Positions 34,212-45,555 of a stretch of 64,000 nt of DNA are shown here, one piece after another. The stretch is from contig NC_081183.1 of the NCBI RefSeq assembly GCF_029867415.1, positions 15,620,404 to 15,684,403 on the forward strand, in the 5' to 3' direction. Each line of letters opens with the position of its first letter. The first letter of the stretch is position 1. The position numbers and the translations under genes were made by a program. The notes below the pieces were generated by a model that saw nothing but the letters and a program-made list of their open reading frames with translations, had not been told where the DNA came from and made no database searches. Source of the stretch: Vicia villosa (taxonomy: Eukaryota; Streptophyta; Magnoliopsida; Fabales; Fabaceae).

Positions 34212-35165
34212 TTGCAGGATTATTTTGAACTCACACCTTCTCAATATATTCATCCACCTACTCAAACTCATCCTCCCTCCTTTCAGCAACAACCCTCTGA
34301 CCTTCCTCAATCACCTACCCCTATACCCTCTAAAACACAAACATTTAATCCTTCACACTCCATACTTAACCCTTATAAATCCTTATCCTCTACCATACCT
34401 TCATTGTCAATATGGACTACCCGACCCTAAACGGGCCGGCTCTATCGGGCCTTGGACTTTTTAGGGTTGGGCCAAAAAAACTCTGTATAATATGGGCTTG
34501 AGATTTACTACCCGAGCCCGGCCTTAGAAGGACTTTGGGTCACCCGGCCCTAAATGGGTCTTTTTATTAAAAAAAAAAAAAAAAATTCTATAATATTTAT
34601 TATAAATAAAATTAAAAATTATGTTATTTTAAACACAATACGTTTTTAAGTACTATATTCTCTCTTATAAACACTATAATGTGTTTCTAAATACAATTTA
34701 TGTCTAAATTGTATAAAATAATACTTGAATATTTATTATAAAAGAAAAACTAATATAATACGATGAAAAAATGTTGATTATATTAATGTATAATATTTAA
34801 AAGAGAAAGATCGAATAAAATAGAGATAAAATTTAGTGAAGTGAGAAAAATCAATATGTTATTTTGGAGTAAGATAATATAAATATTAATATATTTTTTA
34901 AATTTTATAATTATGCGGGCCTAATGGGCTACCCATGGCCCATATGGGTAGTCCTAATGGGTAGCGGGTTTTTCAGGGCCGGGTTAAAAAGGCTCTGAAA
35001 AATATGGGCTCTAATTTTAAGGCCCAAGCCCTATGATTTTTCGGACCTGGCGGGCCGGCCCATATGGGCTAGCCCATTTTGACAGCTCTCATCTATACCT
35101 GAAACTATTCCTAAACCAATCCATGATGATGAACTTGAATTTCAACCTGATTTTCTCCTATGAAG
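34212..35165 (+). pseudogene. Pro/Ser/Thr-rich coding-like segment split by a hAT-like element
   Basis: 34212-34405 is open and rich in Pro, Gln, Ser and Thr (THPPSFQQQPSDLPQSP). After the element, 35088-35165 continues in similar style (SSIPETIPKPIHDDELEF) to a stop. The two halves look like one low-complexity C-terminus. The family is not recognised. Confidence 0.4.
34407..35086. mobile_element. hAT-like non-autonomous element
   Basis: GGCCC-rich sub-terminal blocks face each other: ACCCGACCCTAAACGGGCC on the left, GGGCCGGCCCATATGGGC on the right. The end TTTTGACAGCTC is inversely related to the left TTGTCAATATGG. The middle is AT-rich. A degraded relative lies at 56040-56245. An exact target duplication was not found. 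Confidence 0.6.
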
Positions 35166-35169
35166 CACC

Positions 35170-36000
35170 AATTTCCTCACGGATACCACGACACAAACAA
35201 TTTGACACCGACAATATAAAAAATATAAAACTCCGACACTGCTAAATATATGATAATATTTGATATTCATTTATCTACTAATTATTAAAATACTTAATAA
35301 TATTTGAGTATCATTTATCCATCTATTATTAAAAGAATTAAAAATATATTAATTAAAATTAAAGTTTTTAATTTTTTATTGATAACATTGTTTCAATACA
35401 TGTTTAACTCTTTTAGATGTGTGCGATTTGTCCAAGAAATATATAAGGTGTGTTGAAACAAAGAGAAAAATAATTTCTTTTTGAAACATTAGTCTGAAAT
35501 GTACGACATGTGTTGAATGAGTGTCATACGGGTGCTGGAAACCGATTCAGAGAAAATTTAAATAAAAGAAAAATTATTTTTTGAGAACACTTGTCTAATT
35601 TTTCTAACATTTGACCGATTTTTTTGACATATGTCTTATGAGTGTCATACAAGTGTCGGACATTGACAATTGTTAAATATTACGACACACATTCTCCTCG
35701 AAATGTTCGTGCTTCATAAGTTTCCTCCAAACTTTTAGCTTCCCATAATTGGATCCTTCAACCCCATTATTAAAGAACTCCCCAAATAACTTAGTTGTCA
35801 CATTATCATATATTAACGTTAATGCTTCCTCGAATATCACTATGACTAAACTACCACTAAACCAACCAAAGAATATTATCATCATATGAGTCTCACCTTC
35901 AAGACTTCATACATTGTCGTCGCCTGATTTATCTTTTGATAGAATAATGGTTGGTATTAGTCATGCCTCTAAATCTAATGTTTGGATAACTTGTCAACCA
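35170..36000. other. Intergenic stretch
   Basis: It contains 'gacaccgacac' and 'gtgtcatac' motifs that recur elsewhere in the window. No gene recognised. Confidence 0.35.
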
Positions 36001-36006
36001 AGGTAA

Positions 36007-37680
36007 TGAGCATAAAAATGATAGATGAAATTAGATAGAATTAGAATGAAATTAGAGTGAAGAGGGAGTTTATTTTTCAATTGATTTACTTGGTTGTTAT
36101 CACAAACACATGTTACATAAATTATATAGGGTCATATTTCTGGTTAGTAACCACATACATAGTAGTAGTAATCACATATGCAATTATTAGTAATCACATG
36201 CGCAACTAGTAGTTACCACATGTGTAATTCGTAGTACTAGTAACCACATGTGAATTTACTTATAACCACCTGACTACCTTGTAACTATCTTCTAACTTCT
36301 TAAACTAAATTACAACATAACACTCCTTCTAATTCGCATTGCCAAATCTTCTCATTCTCATCGATTCCTTTAGACCATTAAATCTTGCTCTCTTCATTAT
36401 CTTAGTTAGAATATCTGCAAGTTGCAACTTTTTTTTTTTGCAATATTCAACCTCTAATCTATATTTGCTTACTTGATCTCTAAGGAAATGTTAATTTCTT
36501 TCAATGTGTTCACTTCTCCCATGGATCATTGGATGATTGGTAAAATCCATTGATGATTTATTGTCAACCAACAAATTGTTCTTCACAATCTTACTGAATT
36601 ACAATTCTTCTAATAACATATCAATCCACAATGCTTGGCAGATTCCATAGAAGGTTGCAACATACTCTGCCTCACATGATGATAGAGTTAATATCCCTGG
36701 CATCTTTAAGCTCCATGAAATTGGATTTTCTCCAATCATGAACAAGTATTCTCTTGTACTTTTCTAGTCATTTTGGTCTTGCTGATTGGAACCTTTCACA
36801 CACACTTCATGTTCTGATGTGCACTTGTTAAATCCTAATTTTATCAAAAATTTATCAATTCTTTGGTTCCATACTCTAGGTGCATGCGTTAATCCATGTA
36901 ATGTCGTACACATCTTATACATCTTCTCTTCTTGCCCTTGATCTCAAAAAAAATTGGTTACATGTAATATACCTTCTTCTCTAGTGGTTCATTGCTAGAA
37001 GTTGACTTCACATCCAATTGATGCATCTTTCACCCTTTGTATGTTGTAATAGCCACCAAAATTCATATGGTTTCAAGTCTAGAAATTGGTGCATATACCT
37101 CATTGAAATCAATTTCAGGTCTTTGAACTTGACAATCTCACATTTGTACTTGACTATCTCACATTTGTTCTGACCTTCAACTTATAAACCCACTTTATAT
37201 TTATGACTCTCTTGCTTTAATGATTTACCAACTCCCAAGTGATATTCTAATAATTTGTCTTGAGTTCTTCCTTCACGGCTTCCTGTCAAGTTTCATCTTC
37301 CAAGGCTTGATTAAAGTTAGTTGGTTCACATTTAACTATCATTACTTCTTTAATCAAGTCACCACTTTCATCTATTGCTTGATCAAGAAATATTTTATAG
37401 TCAGTTAACCTAACTGATTAAGTTTCTGCCCTTTTTGTTTTTCTAACCTTTTGAATTTAAACCATTTCATTTACTTGCTCATTTTGTAAAGTATTGTTGA
37501 TGTGATTTGAGCCTTCATCATTTTGCATTAGATTGTTTGAAACTTTCAACCAGTTCAATCCTTTACTTTCATTAAATTGCACATTCCTACTTATCATCAC
37601 CTTATTATCATTTGGTGAGAATAGTCTGTATGCACGTGTTAAGTGATAGTCAATTAGAATCATAGCTTGAATCCTAGGCC
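36007..37680 (-). pseudogene. Ty1-copia relic (IN end, RT, RNase H, 3' LTR)
   Basis: Read on the minus strand from 37680: the integrase C-terminal phrase AYRLFSPNDNKVMISRNVQF (37457-37663), then degenerate RT. RNase H motifs follow near 36700-36400 (SSCEAEYVA, VDNKSS, HGRSEHIE). The tail reads AGAAGGAGTG as a purine tract, then a 316-bp 3' LTR (36322 down to 36007) with ends TGTTATGTTG and TTATGCTCA. Frame is broken repeatedly. Confidence 0.8.
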
Positions 37681-38038
37681 CTAAAGGCCTTTATAAATAG
37701 ATCTCCTATGAAAAAGAAAAGGGACAGATCTTAAGCCATACACATAATTACACCCTTAAGAAACATATATCCAATATCATCTCTCATATGATCACACTCC
37801 TTATAAGCTCATAAGCATATTGTCCATCAACAGGGTCTTTCAGCTCATGTGAGCAGGATCCCTAAATCGCCGTAAAACACCAGTATTATAAACCTACTAA
37901 AGCCTTTGAGTCCCCCTGCCCTTGTAGGATGAACACACACATGTACATTTTGACCAATATTAAAGGTAATATGTATCTCTCTTTAAATAAATAAATTCAA
38001 TTTCTCAAATTTTATTTAGAGTTAGGTTCTTACCATTA
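37681..38038 (+). mobile_element. LTR-like fragment
   Basis: A TATA-like TTTATAAATAG near 37691 is followed by a leader-like tract and 'ccctgcccttgtaggatgaaca'. It looks like a gypsy LTR promoter and R region. Ends undefined. Confidence 0.35.
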
Positions 38039-38052
38039 ATAATAATAATAAT

Positions 38053-38128
<76 letters not shown>
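38039..38128. repeat. (AAT)n-(AT)n microsatellite
   Basis: A short TAA/AAT run passes into about 70 bp of pure AT. Confidence 0.95.
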
Positions 38129-38134
<6 letters not shown>

Positions 38135-41100
38135 AGATAGTTTATAAAAATAGAATGACATGTTAATGAGTTTTATTCTAGATTAGTTAAAGGTCCGTTA
38201 AATGTGAGATTCATTTATCTAGACCAATCATGCAAGATCCATTTAAATCAATATACATTTTTCTGATCTCATAATTTCACTTTACTTATCTTGGACTTTG
38301 TAACTGACTTGTGTGTTGGAGTGCTAACAATGTAGGTCAACCCCCACACAACTGTATCAGAGATCAACACCACTGCATTCGGAGTCCATCATTATCAATC
38401 AATCACAATTCTAGTTTCAAGGCGAGAACTGGTGTTGTCATGGGAAATGACTTCTAATTCTCACAAAGACTGCAAAAATTGAACCTGGTAACTCACTATT
38501 TTATCCAAAGCGAACTCGCAAAGAAATTACATCCAAAGCTCATTTCATTCTCAACCTCGTTTTAAAGAACTCCTCCTCCCAGACTCTTGATCCAAATATT
38601 GATTCCAATGACTATAATTAGGAGAATCGAGAATGAAATGTTGCGACATGGACAATCCCCTTGTGATCCTCGTATCTCACCCTATTTGAAAGGGAAATCG
38701 AAAGAAGTGTTATCATAGTTAAAGAAACGAACCTCCACTGCGAATTCGAAACTCTTACTTATCATCGTGATAGCCCATACCACTTTAAAAGAATCAATCT
38801 ACAATGAAAGTTTGACTGATCCAAACATAGCTTGAGACGAACACGAAAGTAAATCTTCCAAACACAGAACGAAGTGGAAGGAGAAGAAAAACTCCACGAA
38901 TCTATCCAATTCATCAACTGCCATGAAGGGAGACTTATCAGTTCAGTATATTTCTACCTTTAGGCAAGTTTAAGTGACACATATAACGACTTAATCGTGC
39001 GGCTGAGGCTTCTGATGCCAAAACATCCATGCAATCTACCTCGATACCAAAAAGGGGAAATAATCCTAAGAAATGTTTGTCCGTGATTCCAAGCAAAATA
39101 CCAGGTACAAAAACGTGAAGGAGCCAAATCCTATAATTTAAGTTAGAGAGAAGAAGTCTGTAGGCAAAGAAAGTCCGCTGACCATATCCCATTAAAGGGA
39201 CGCATGTCATATGTGAACCCCTTGATGTCGATTGTTAAAGGGACGCATGTCAATCCCCTTAGTGTGCAAGATATGTATTTCTTAAAACACCTTAAAAATT
39301 AAATATGTAAATATTTTTCCTAAAGAAATAAAGCAGTCACAAATGATATTATTATGCTCGACAATATGGCATAAATTGTCTTTGTGAAACAGGACCATAC
39401 TAGGTGGAACGCACTTACGCCCAACTGGTGCACCCCTATTAGAAACTAACCACTCCAAGAGCGTAAGTGGTGGATCCCAAAAGACGTCCACCTCGAACTA
39501 GGATGAAAACCTGGGGGAAAGGAAAAGAACTCCACCCTGGGCCGGGGAAGATTCCTAGTGACGTTAATGACTTACACCAACTCCCCTCGACTGAGATGGG
39601 TAATTACTAGCTTAGTAATTACATTAGTTCCCTACAAAGCTTATTGGTTATGCCAACTCTCATCAATCTGGACAAATAATAACAAAGTTTGGGATTACGC
39701 CAGTTCTCACCAAGGGGACATGCGACAACGAGTTTTAGAGACCTTACTAGTTTTTACCTAAGAAAAGGCTTGGACAAGATATTACAAATGGTGTAAATCG
39801 CTATTTCAATCCTGCAAGGAAATAAGTCACAAGCTTACTCAAATCTAATAGACGAAACCGAGAATGACCCAACTAATATGGAAGGAAGATAGTAAAGAAT
39901 ATTAAACTAAATACGATGAAAATTACAATACCAGACAAAGAAAGGTAAATAAATAAATATTATTGTTCGTATATGTTACAGGTAAACATCAGGGCACAAC
40001 ACCCATGGTCCTCACCTTAAGGATGATCACCATGGTCCTCACCAAAGCTCCATCCCATACCACCTTGTGGGTCAATTTGCGAGCGAAGAACCTGAACACT
40101 TAGAAGGAGTGCGTCTAGCTGATCGATCGCTTGATCGAAGGGGCCATACAACCTTATAAAGGTTTGGTCAACATTTCAATAACTTGTTTCCTAAAGTTGG
40201 CCAATTGTCCCTCGTAAACCTCCATTTCTTTCTCCCAAGATTCCTTTTCATGTTAAAGAGCCTTCACGTGCTCGTCAACACGGAATTTCATTATCACAAT
40301 AGTAGTGGTAGCTTCCTTTCGAGACTTTGTCTCCGCTTACATGGAAGAATCAAGCTCACTAATATTGGCCAGCAAGAGAGGATGCGGATCCATGGACATT
40401 CGCCTCCTCTTAAAGAGACTCCGTCTGATCCGCCTTTTGCCAAAGAGCCAATGCTTCCCACTGAAGCTTGGATCTCTCTTAGTCAGGGCAAGGAGCAACT
40501 AGGGAAAATAGAGAAGTAGTCTGGAAAGAGTAGAAAGTGGCCTCTAAGAAGAGTTCAATCTTCTCAGTCTCAGGAAGGTTCTAAAGATAGGCAAGATCCT
40601 ATTTAGAGATTGCAACAAGTGCTTATTAGAAGGTGCGAGGAATCTAAGACGAAAAAATGACCGACAACATAAATAAAAGTGTAAATGACCCAGAAGAAGC
40701 ACCCCTAGATAGTTGGGCCCATTTGATAAAATCTCCCTCTAGAGAAGGACTTTGATCCTGGTCCCTGTCCCTTTTGTTATTGGTAGGAGGTGACATAGCT
40801 CGATCTTCAACACTTACAACAAAAACCTCGACAGAAGGTTGGTTCCGACCAGATAAGACCGAGGGGATTTCAATATCAACAAATACACCATGACCAACTA
40901 AAGGAGGAGTGTGGACCCGAGTAGAATAAGTTGTGGCGGCTGAAGCCTCCCGTTCTTTAGCAAAGTAAAAAAATATTCTTCAAGAAATTCATTTTATCTG
41001 CAAATACCAAAACTTCTCGCCTTAAAAAAAATAAATAAAGAGAAACTAATAGAGGATGACTCTCTATCCTCACCAAAAGTTTTTTTTTTCCAGACTATTG

Positions 41101-41965
41101 ATCGCTCCCATGGACTTTTACCTCATAAGGGCCAAACCTCTCTTTATAACTAAGACCCTAATAGAAAGCGTCAAGGTCTTTCTTCATCTTAATATCTTCG
41201 AGGGTAGAATCATCCAAGGAGACGACATACTCTTAAGACTCACGTTTAAAGTGAACCCAAGCCCAATATTTTTAGAACCTAAATGTACAAGTACTAGGGG
41301 TAAAACTTGGAAACCGACAGGGAGGAGAAGCCCATTAGAAACTTGGAAAAAGGCGGAGTGAACTCCCATAGTGCAAGGTTTTACACACAAAACAATCTTA
41401 GAACTCGTCTTAGTTCTCGACAAAATTCTAAAATAAGGAACTTCCCGTTGCAATGAAATGAGCCCTTGATTAGGATATATTATTCCGTGAAGTATGCACA
41501 ATGACAAAAAGATGGAAGAATAGTTGATATGAGGTCTTCCAAAATCGATAGTGAGCCCACACTTGGGACACCCTTATCAAAGCCCAGTCACTGGGATGAA
41601 GCTAAGAGAGGCCAATCTTCAAGAAATTCAATAATTCTATTTCAAAACCGGATAAAGTTAACTGCAAATTTATCCAAGTAAACAGACATTCATAAAAACG
41701 AATAAAACACTCTCTGAAGCTGCTTGATATCCTTTTACCTGATTCCATGAGAGAATTAATCAATCAAAGGGATGACTTATTTCTATATTAGCCTCCACCA
41801 CACCTACAAGACTATCTAACGTAAAAGAGGTTCCCAATATTTCAGAATCCATCTTACTATACTTGCTCACACCAACCAACACTACAAGGTCGCTCCTTAA
41901 GGGTATCTCGCCAACTCGAAAGATATTTGATGGTCTGAGCCAATCAACACCAACGTGATGAGTCC

Positions 41966-42830
41966 TGAAACACTTGAGGCCAACGAGGACGGGGAGTGGT
42001 TGTTAATGCACAAGGCATGACCATGAGACACTCCCGAGCCCAAAGAGGGCGAGTAATGGTCGTCGAATTCACATCAGAATGAGAGAGATCTCGAGGCTGT
42101 GCAGGTACAAGACTGCATGGATGAAGAAAGACTTATAAGGATTGATTGGCACTACCTATACCAACAAAATGCAACTTCTTTTTCGGCAGTCTAGCATAAA
42201 AGAAATCCACAATTAAGCGTGCTTGACTTGGAGTAGTATTTGGAATGGTGACCTTCTGGGAAGTTTCCCGAAAACCGTGTGAGTGAGGACAGAGCATGCT
42301 GAAAAGACCCGTGTTGATTTGTGGGGTTAGTCGGTAATCCTGATAGTAGTCCGAGGCATTACAAATGGTATCAGAGCAGACCTATCCCAATACGATGTGG
42401 TTCAGGGACGAACCAAGTGGAATTTGGTGGGAATGTAACACTCGAGTCCAATGAGGGATGAGAGTGGTTATCGGTGTACGAGGCATGACAATGAGACACT
42501 CCCGTGGCCGAAGAGGGTGAGGAGTGGTCGTCGAATTCACATCGGAATGAGAGAGATCCCGAGGCTATGCAAGTATGAGACTACATCAATGAAGGAAGGC
42601 TTATAAGAACTAATTGGTATTACTTATACCAACAAGATGCATCTTCTTTTCGCTAGCCTATCAGATAAGAACTCCATAGTTAAGCGTGCTTGATTTGGAG
42701 TAGTATTTGGATGGGTGGCCTTCTGGGAAGTTTCTTGGAAAGCGTGTGAGTGAAAACAAAGCATGCTGAACAGACCCGTGTTGGTTTGTGGGGTCAGTAG
42801 GCAATCCTGAAAGCAGTATGGGGCGTTACA
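41966..42830 (+). mobile_element. Cassandra TRIM, complete, with 5S-derived LTRs
   Basis: LTRs at 41966-42363 and 42434-42830 (398 and 397 bp). Target duplication AGTCC at 41961-41965 and 42831-42835. TGGTATCAGAGC, the tRNA-Met primer site, at 42366-42377, and a GGTGGGAA purine tract just before the right LTR. Each LTR holds a 5S rRNA-like stretch (AAGCGTGCTTG, GAGTAGTATTTGG, GGTGACCTTCTGGGAAGT), at about 42197-42275 and 42664-42742. These features define Cassandra. The LTRs differ at many positions, so the insertion is not recent. Confidence 0.95.
42664..42742 (+). other. 5S rRNA-like region in Cassandra right LTR
   Basis: The box A-like AGTTAAGCGTGCTT (42679-42692) and the box C-like GGATGGGTGGCCTTCTGGGA are well kept. 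It is part of the retroelement, not a ribosomal 5S gene. The left-LTR copy is more degraded. Confidence 0.85.
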
Positions 42831-43859
42831 AGTCCCACATGCAAAATGATTCATAATCTCAACATCACTTGGATCTCGACCAAAGATGGAATGGTAAGTT
42901 TTGATGAGAGTTTGAGTCTCTTTACTATTCAAGGCATCAACTTCCGCCTCTGGTGAAGAAAACAAGTAAAGTTGAGTCCTCGTTGGTTGTGGAGGGAGAA
43001 GGCGCAAAACTAAGTGCGCGATAACTTCTAACATTATCATAAAAAATGAAAGCATTGATTGAATATTCATCAAGAAAAGTTTCTCTATCAAGAGAACCTC
43101 TCAGACTCAGAACTATCAGACACATTTGTAATGACTAAGACGTAGTGGCTATTAACCGAAATGTGGGAATCTGACCTAGCAAAGAGTTTTGTTCTAACTA
43201 AAAGGAAGAAACCCATTTCGTTCAAAAGAAGACACGCGCCTAAGCAAATACTCTTAGAAAGAAAGGAAATCACTATTGCAAAAGGGAAGGGTGAGTAACG
43301 AGTCTGATCAAAGAGGAAACATAAATTTAAAGATCAATGAGCATACTTCACCTTGAGAACATAAGGAACCTTTAATGCACTCAAATACCCTAGAGAAGAA
43401 CGCCACATCCTAACCTACGAGTCTAAAGCCACGTGCTTGAAAAATTGACGAAACGTCTTAATAATGGAAAATGTATTTAATGCGCTTGTTTTCCACTACT
43501 TCTGCAAACGATCCCATGACATTCCAACTTCTCCTTACGGTCAACTTTGATAATAGGATGTCAGCCACAACTGTTTTAGACGGGTCAAAGGTAAATCACG
43601 AGTGAGATCCATATATCCAATCCAACCTTTCAATATCTATTTAAGATGATTCAATGAATATAATTAACCCACGTGAAATTTAAGGTACACTTTTCTAATC
43701 TCATAATTTTACTTCACTCATCTTAGACTGTGTAACTGACTTGAGCGTTGGAGTGATAATCATGCAGATCCACTCATGCGCTATCGTACTAGAGATCGAC
43801 ACCACCACATTTGTAGTTCATCATCGTCAATCAACGACAACTCTAATTCCATGATGGAA

Positions 43860-44440
43860 CATGTTGGACTTGCTAATTTAAAATTTCAAACTTGTCACCC
43901 GAACTAAATATTAATGAATTTGAATGAGTTGGTTCAAATTAGATTTATTTATAATTGAGTTAAGTTAGTTTGATTGAATGAATTTGTATTTCTCATCATT
44001 TAAATAAAAAATAATTATATATTAAGATGTAAGATAATTATAGAATTATAGAATAACTCACTACCATATTTTACTTACTTACTTGACCAATATAAATTAG
44101 TCTAAGCACTTTCTCCACAACATGACTCATGTAGTCAATATTTTTGGGTATTTGCATACTTCTATAAAAGTGCTAAATTCCTCATAGATTTGATAAATTA
44201 GAATATTTAAACAAACGATGTCAATAAAATATACACCGTCAACTTACAATTACTTTTATAATCAATTATAAAAAAAATCAAATATCTTTATTATTCATTA
44301 ATTTTTATTAATTGTGAGTGTAAAAATGTTTTAAGCTAACAATGTTCCATAATTTAAATTCATGTCCCAAATTCCAACTATGTTACCACTGACATTGTAA
44401 TATTCGGAGCAAAGACTGTCACAGCTCTGTCACATCACAT
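43860..44440. other. AT-rich intergenic stretch
   Basis: Distal upstream region of the UBP gene. Nothing recognised. Confidence 0.4.
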
Positions 44441-44544
44441 GACTCAGATCAAAAAGTTTATTATTTTATTATTATTTTTTATAATTTCCTTCCAAAATTC
44501 AAAACTTATTCCTCACAACAATTATGCTCTTATTAATGCATCAC

Positions 44545-44557
44545 CCGTACACGTGGC
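44545..44557 (+). promoter_or_regulatory. G-box, upstream copy
   Basis: CCGTACACGTGGC holds a perfect CACGTG (44550-44555) and an ACGTGGC ABRE-type core. It is the exact inverse of the 13-mer at 44653-44665. Confidence 0.65.
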
Positions 44558-44652
44558 ATCCACCACAAATCATTGGGAACATCATCAAACCCTGTCCCAC
44601 AAACCTCATCAACGGTCACAAACACTTCGAGATCACCACCCTCTCATATTTC

Positions 44653-44665
44653 GCCACGTGTACGG
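44653..44665 (-). promoter_or_regulatory. G-box, downstream copy
   Basis: GCCACGTGTACGG, the exact reverse complement of 44545-44557, about 95 bp away. It lies about 770 bp before the UBP start codon. Confidence 0.65.
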
Positions 44666-44669
44666 TTCT

Positions 44670-45434
44670 TAACTAACTCATGATACATGTTGTTGTAGGT
44701 TAGTATATCCTTAAAGAGTGTGTGTGTGAATGTTTTTTTTTTTGTTAGTAGTAGTAACAAGAGGAAGGTGTTGTTTTGTTTTTGTTGAAAGAAGGAATCT
44801 TTTTCAAGGTGGTGGAAAAAATGAGGTGAAGTGTTGGTGGGTTTTGCTCAGATTTCTTCATTGTGTTGAAGGTTTGTTCAAAGTTTTCATCTTGCATTGT
44901 CTTCTTGTACTTTCTTTGTACTTGTTTGGATCTTAGGTTTGAATCATGGGTTTGAAAAAAAATTGATTTTTTTTGATGTTGAACAAAAGGGTTTTTTTTT
45001 TTTTTTTTTTGTTGTGGGGTTGAAATTTGTTTATTTGGAAATAATGATTTTAAAAAAAAGTGATTTTTTTTTTTGTGGGGGTGGTTCACTGGTTTCTTTA
45101 GTTGAATGCATCTTTTTTTGGTTGTGTTTACCTTAAATGGGTGTTTGTTATATGCAATCATTGCTCTTTGACTGTTGGTATTCTATAAGCACTTAAATGA
45201 TAAGTGCTTTTGCTCTAAGCACTTAATTAAGCTATTTATCTAAATAAGGCCATAAGTTAAGGCTTGGTTGTTGTTGTTCTTGTTGTTGTAAGATGTGGTT
45301 GGCTGAATTTAAGTAGCTGAACATGACAGGTTTGAATGGTAGCTTATGGCTTATGCTGCATTGGACATTTAGGGGGATCACATTCTGATAAGTGATTTTG
45401 GGAGGAAACTGGACATGAGTATGCTGGTGGGGAT
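44670..45434 (+). other. Probable promoter and 5' UTR of the UBP gene
   Basis: T-rich leader-like sequence. 'gaacatgacag' before 45331 resembles a splice acceptor, so a leader intron is possible. The transcription start cannot be fixed from sequence. Confidence 0.4.
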
Positions 45435-45555
45435 ATGCTCGAACCGCGTGAATCTGATATTCCTGTCCTGTTTCTGGTCTTGGTTGTACTCCCTTTGGTC
45501 GCTTACGTCTTACTTGGAAAATGGAGTGAGACTGCCACGAAGAGAAATCGGATAG
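45415..45555 (+). promoter_or_regulatory. Overlapping upstream ORF
   Basis: An ATG at 45415, 20 bases before the UBP start, opens a 46-codon frame that ends at 45553-45555 inside exon 1 in another frame. If the leader includes it, it would compete with the main start. Confidence 0.4.

Larger units (their letters stand above)
38150..43857 (+). mobile_element. Large gypsy-like retroelement without coding capacity
   Basis: The sequence at about 38150-38430 is repeated, diverged but collinear, at about 43590-43857: shared blocks TCTCATAATTT, TTGGAGTG, AGAGATC and ACACCAC, then TCATC and TCAATCAA. These are the U5 ends of two direct LTRs. The left LTR is truncated at its 5' side. ACTGGTGTTGTCATGGGAAA just inside the left LTR is in the primer-site position. 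About 5 kb of interior has no gag or pol motif, so it is a LARD-type or very degenerate element. It contains a complete Cassandra at 41966-42830. Confidence 0.6.

Noticed and set aside
42197..42742. 5S rRNA genes
   Set aside because: Both 5S-like stretches lie at equal places in two LTRs with PBS and TSD, so they belong to Cassandra.
44439..44672. 77-codon frame with a hydrophobic N-terminus, like a secreted peptide
   Set aside because: The hydrophobic part comes from a T-rich tract, there is no known peptide motif, and the frame covers both G-boxes of the UBP promoter.
44745..45161. 138-codon Lys-rich minus-strand frame
   Set aside because: Produced by T-runs in the UBP leader region read backwards.
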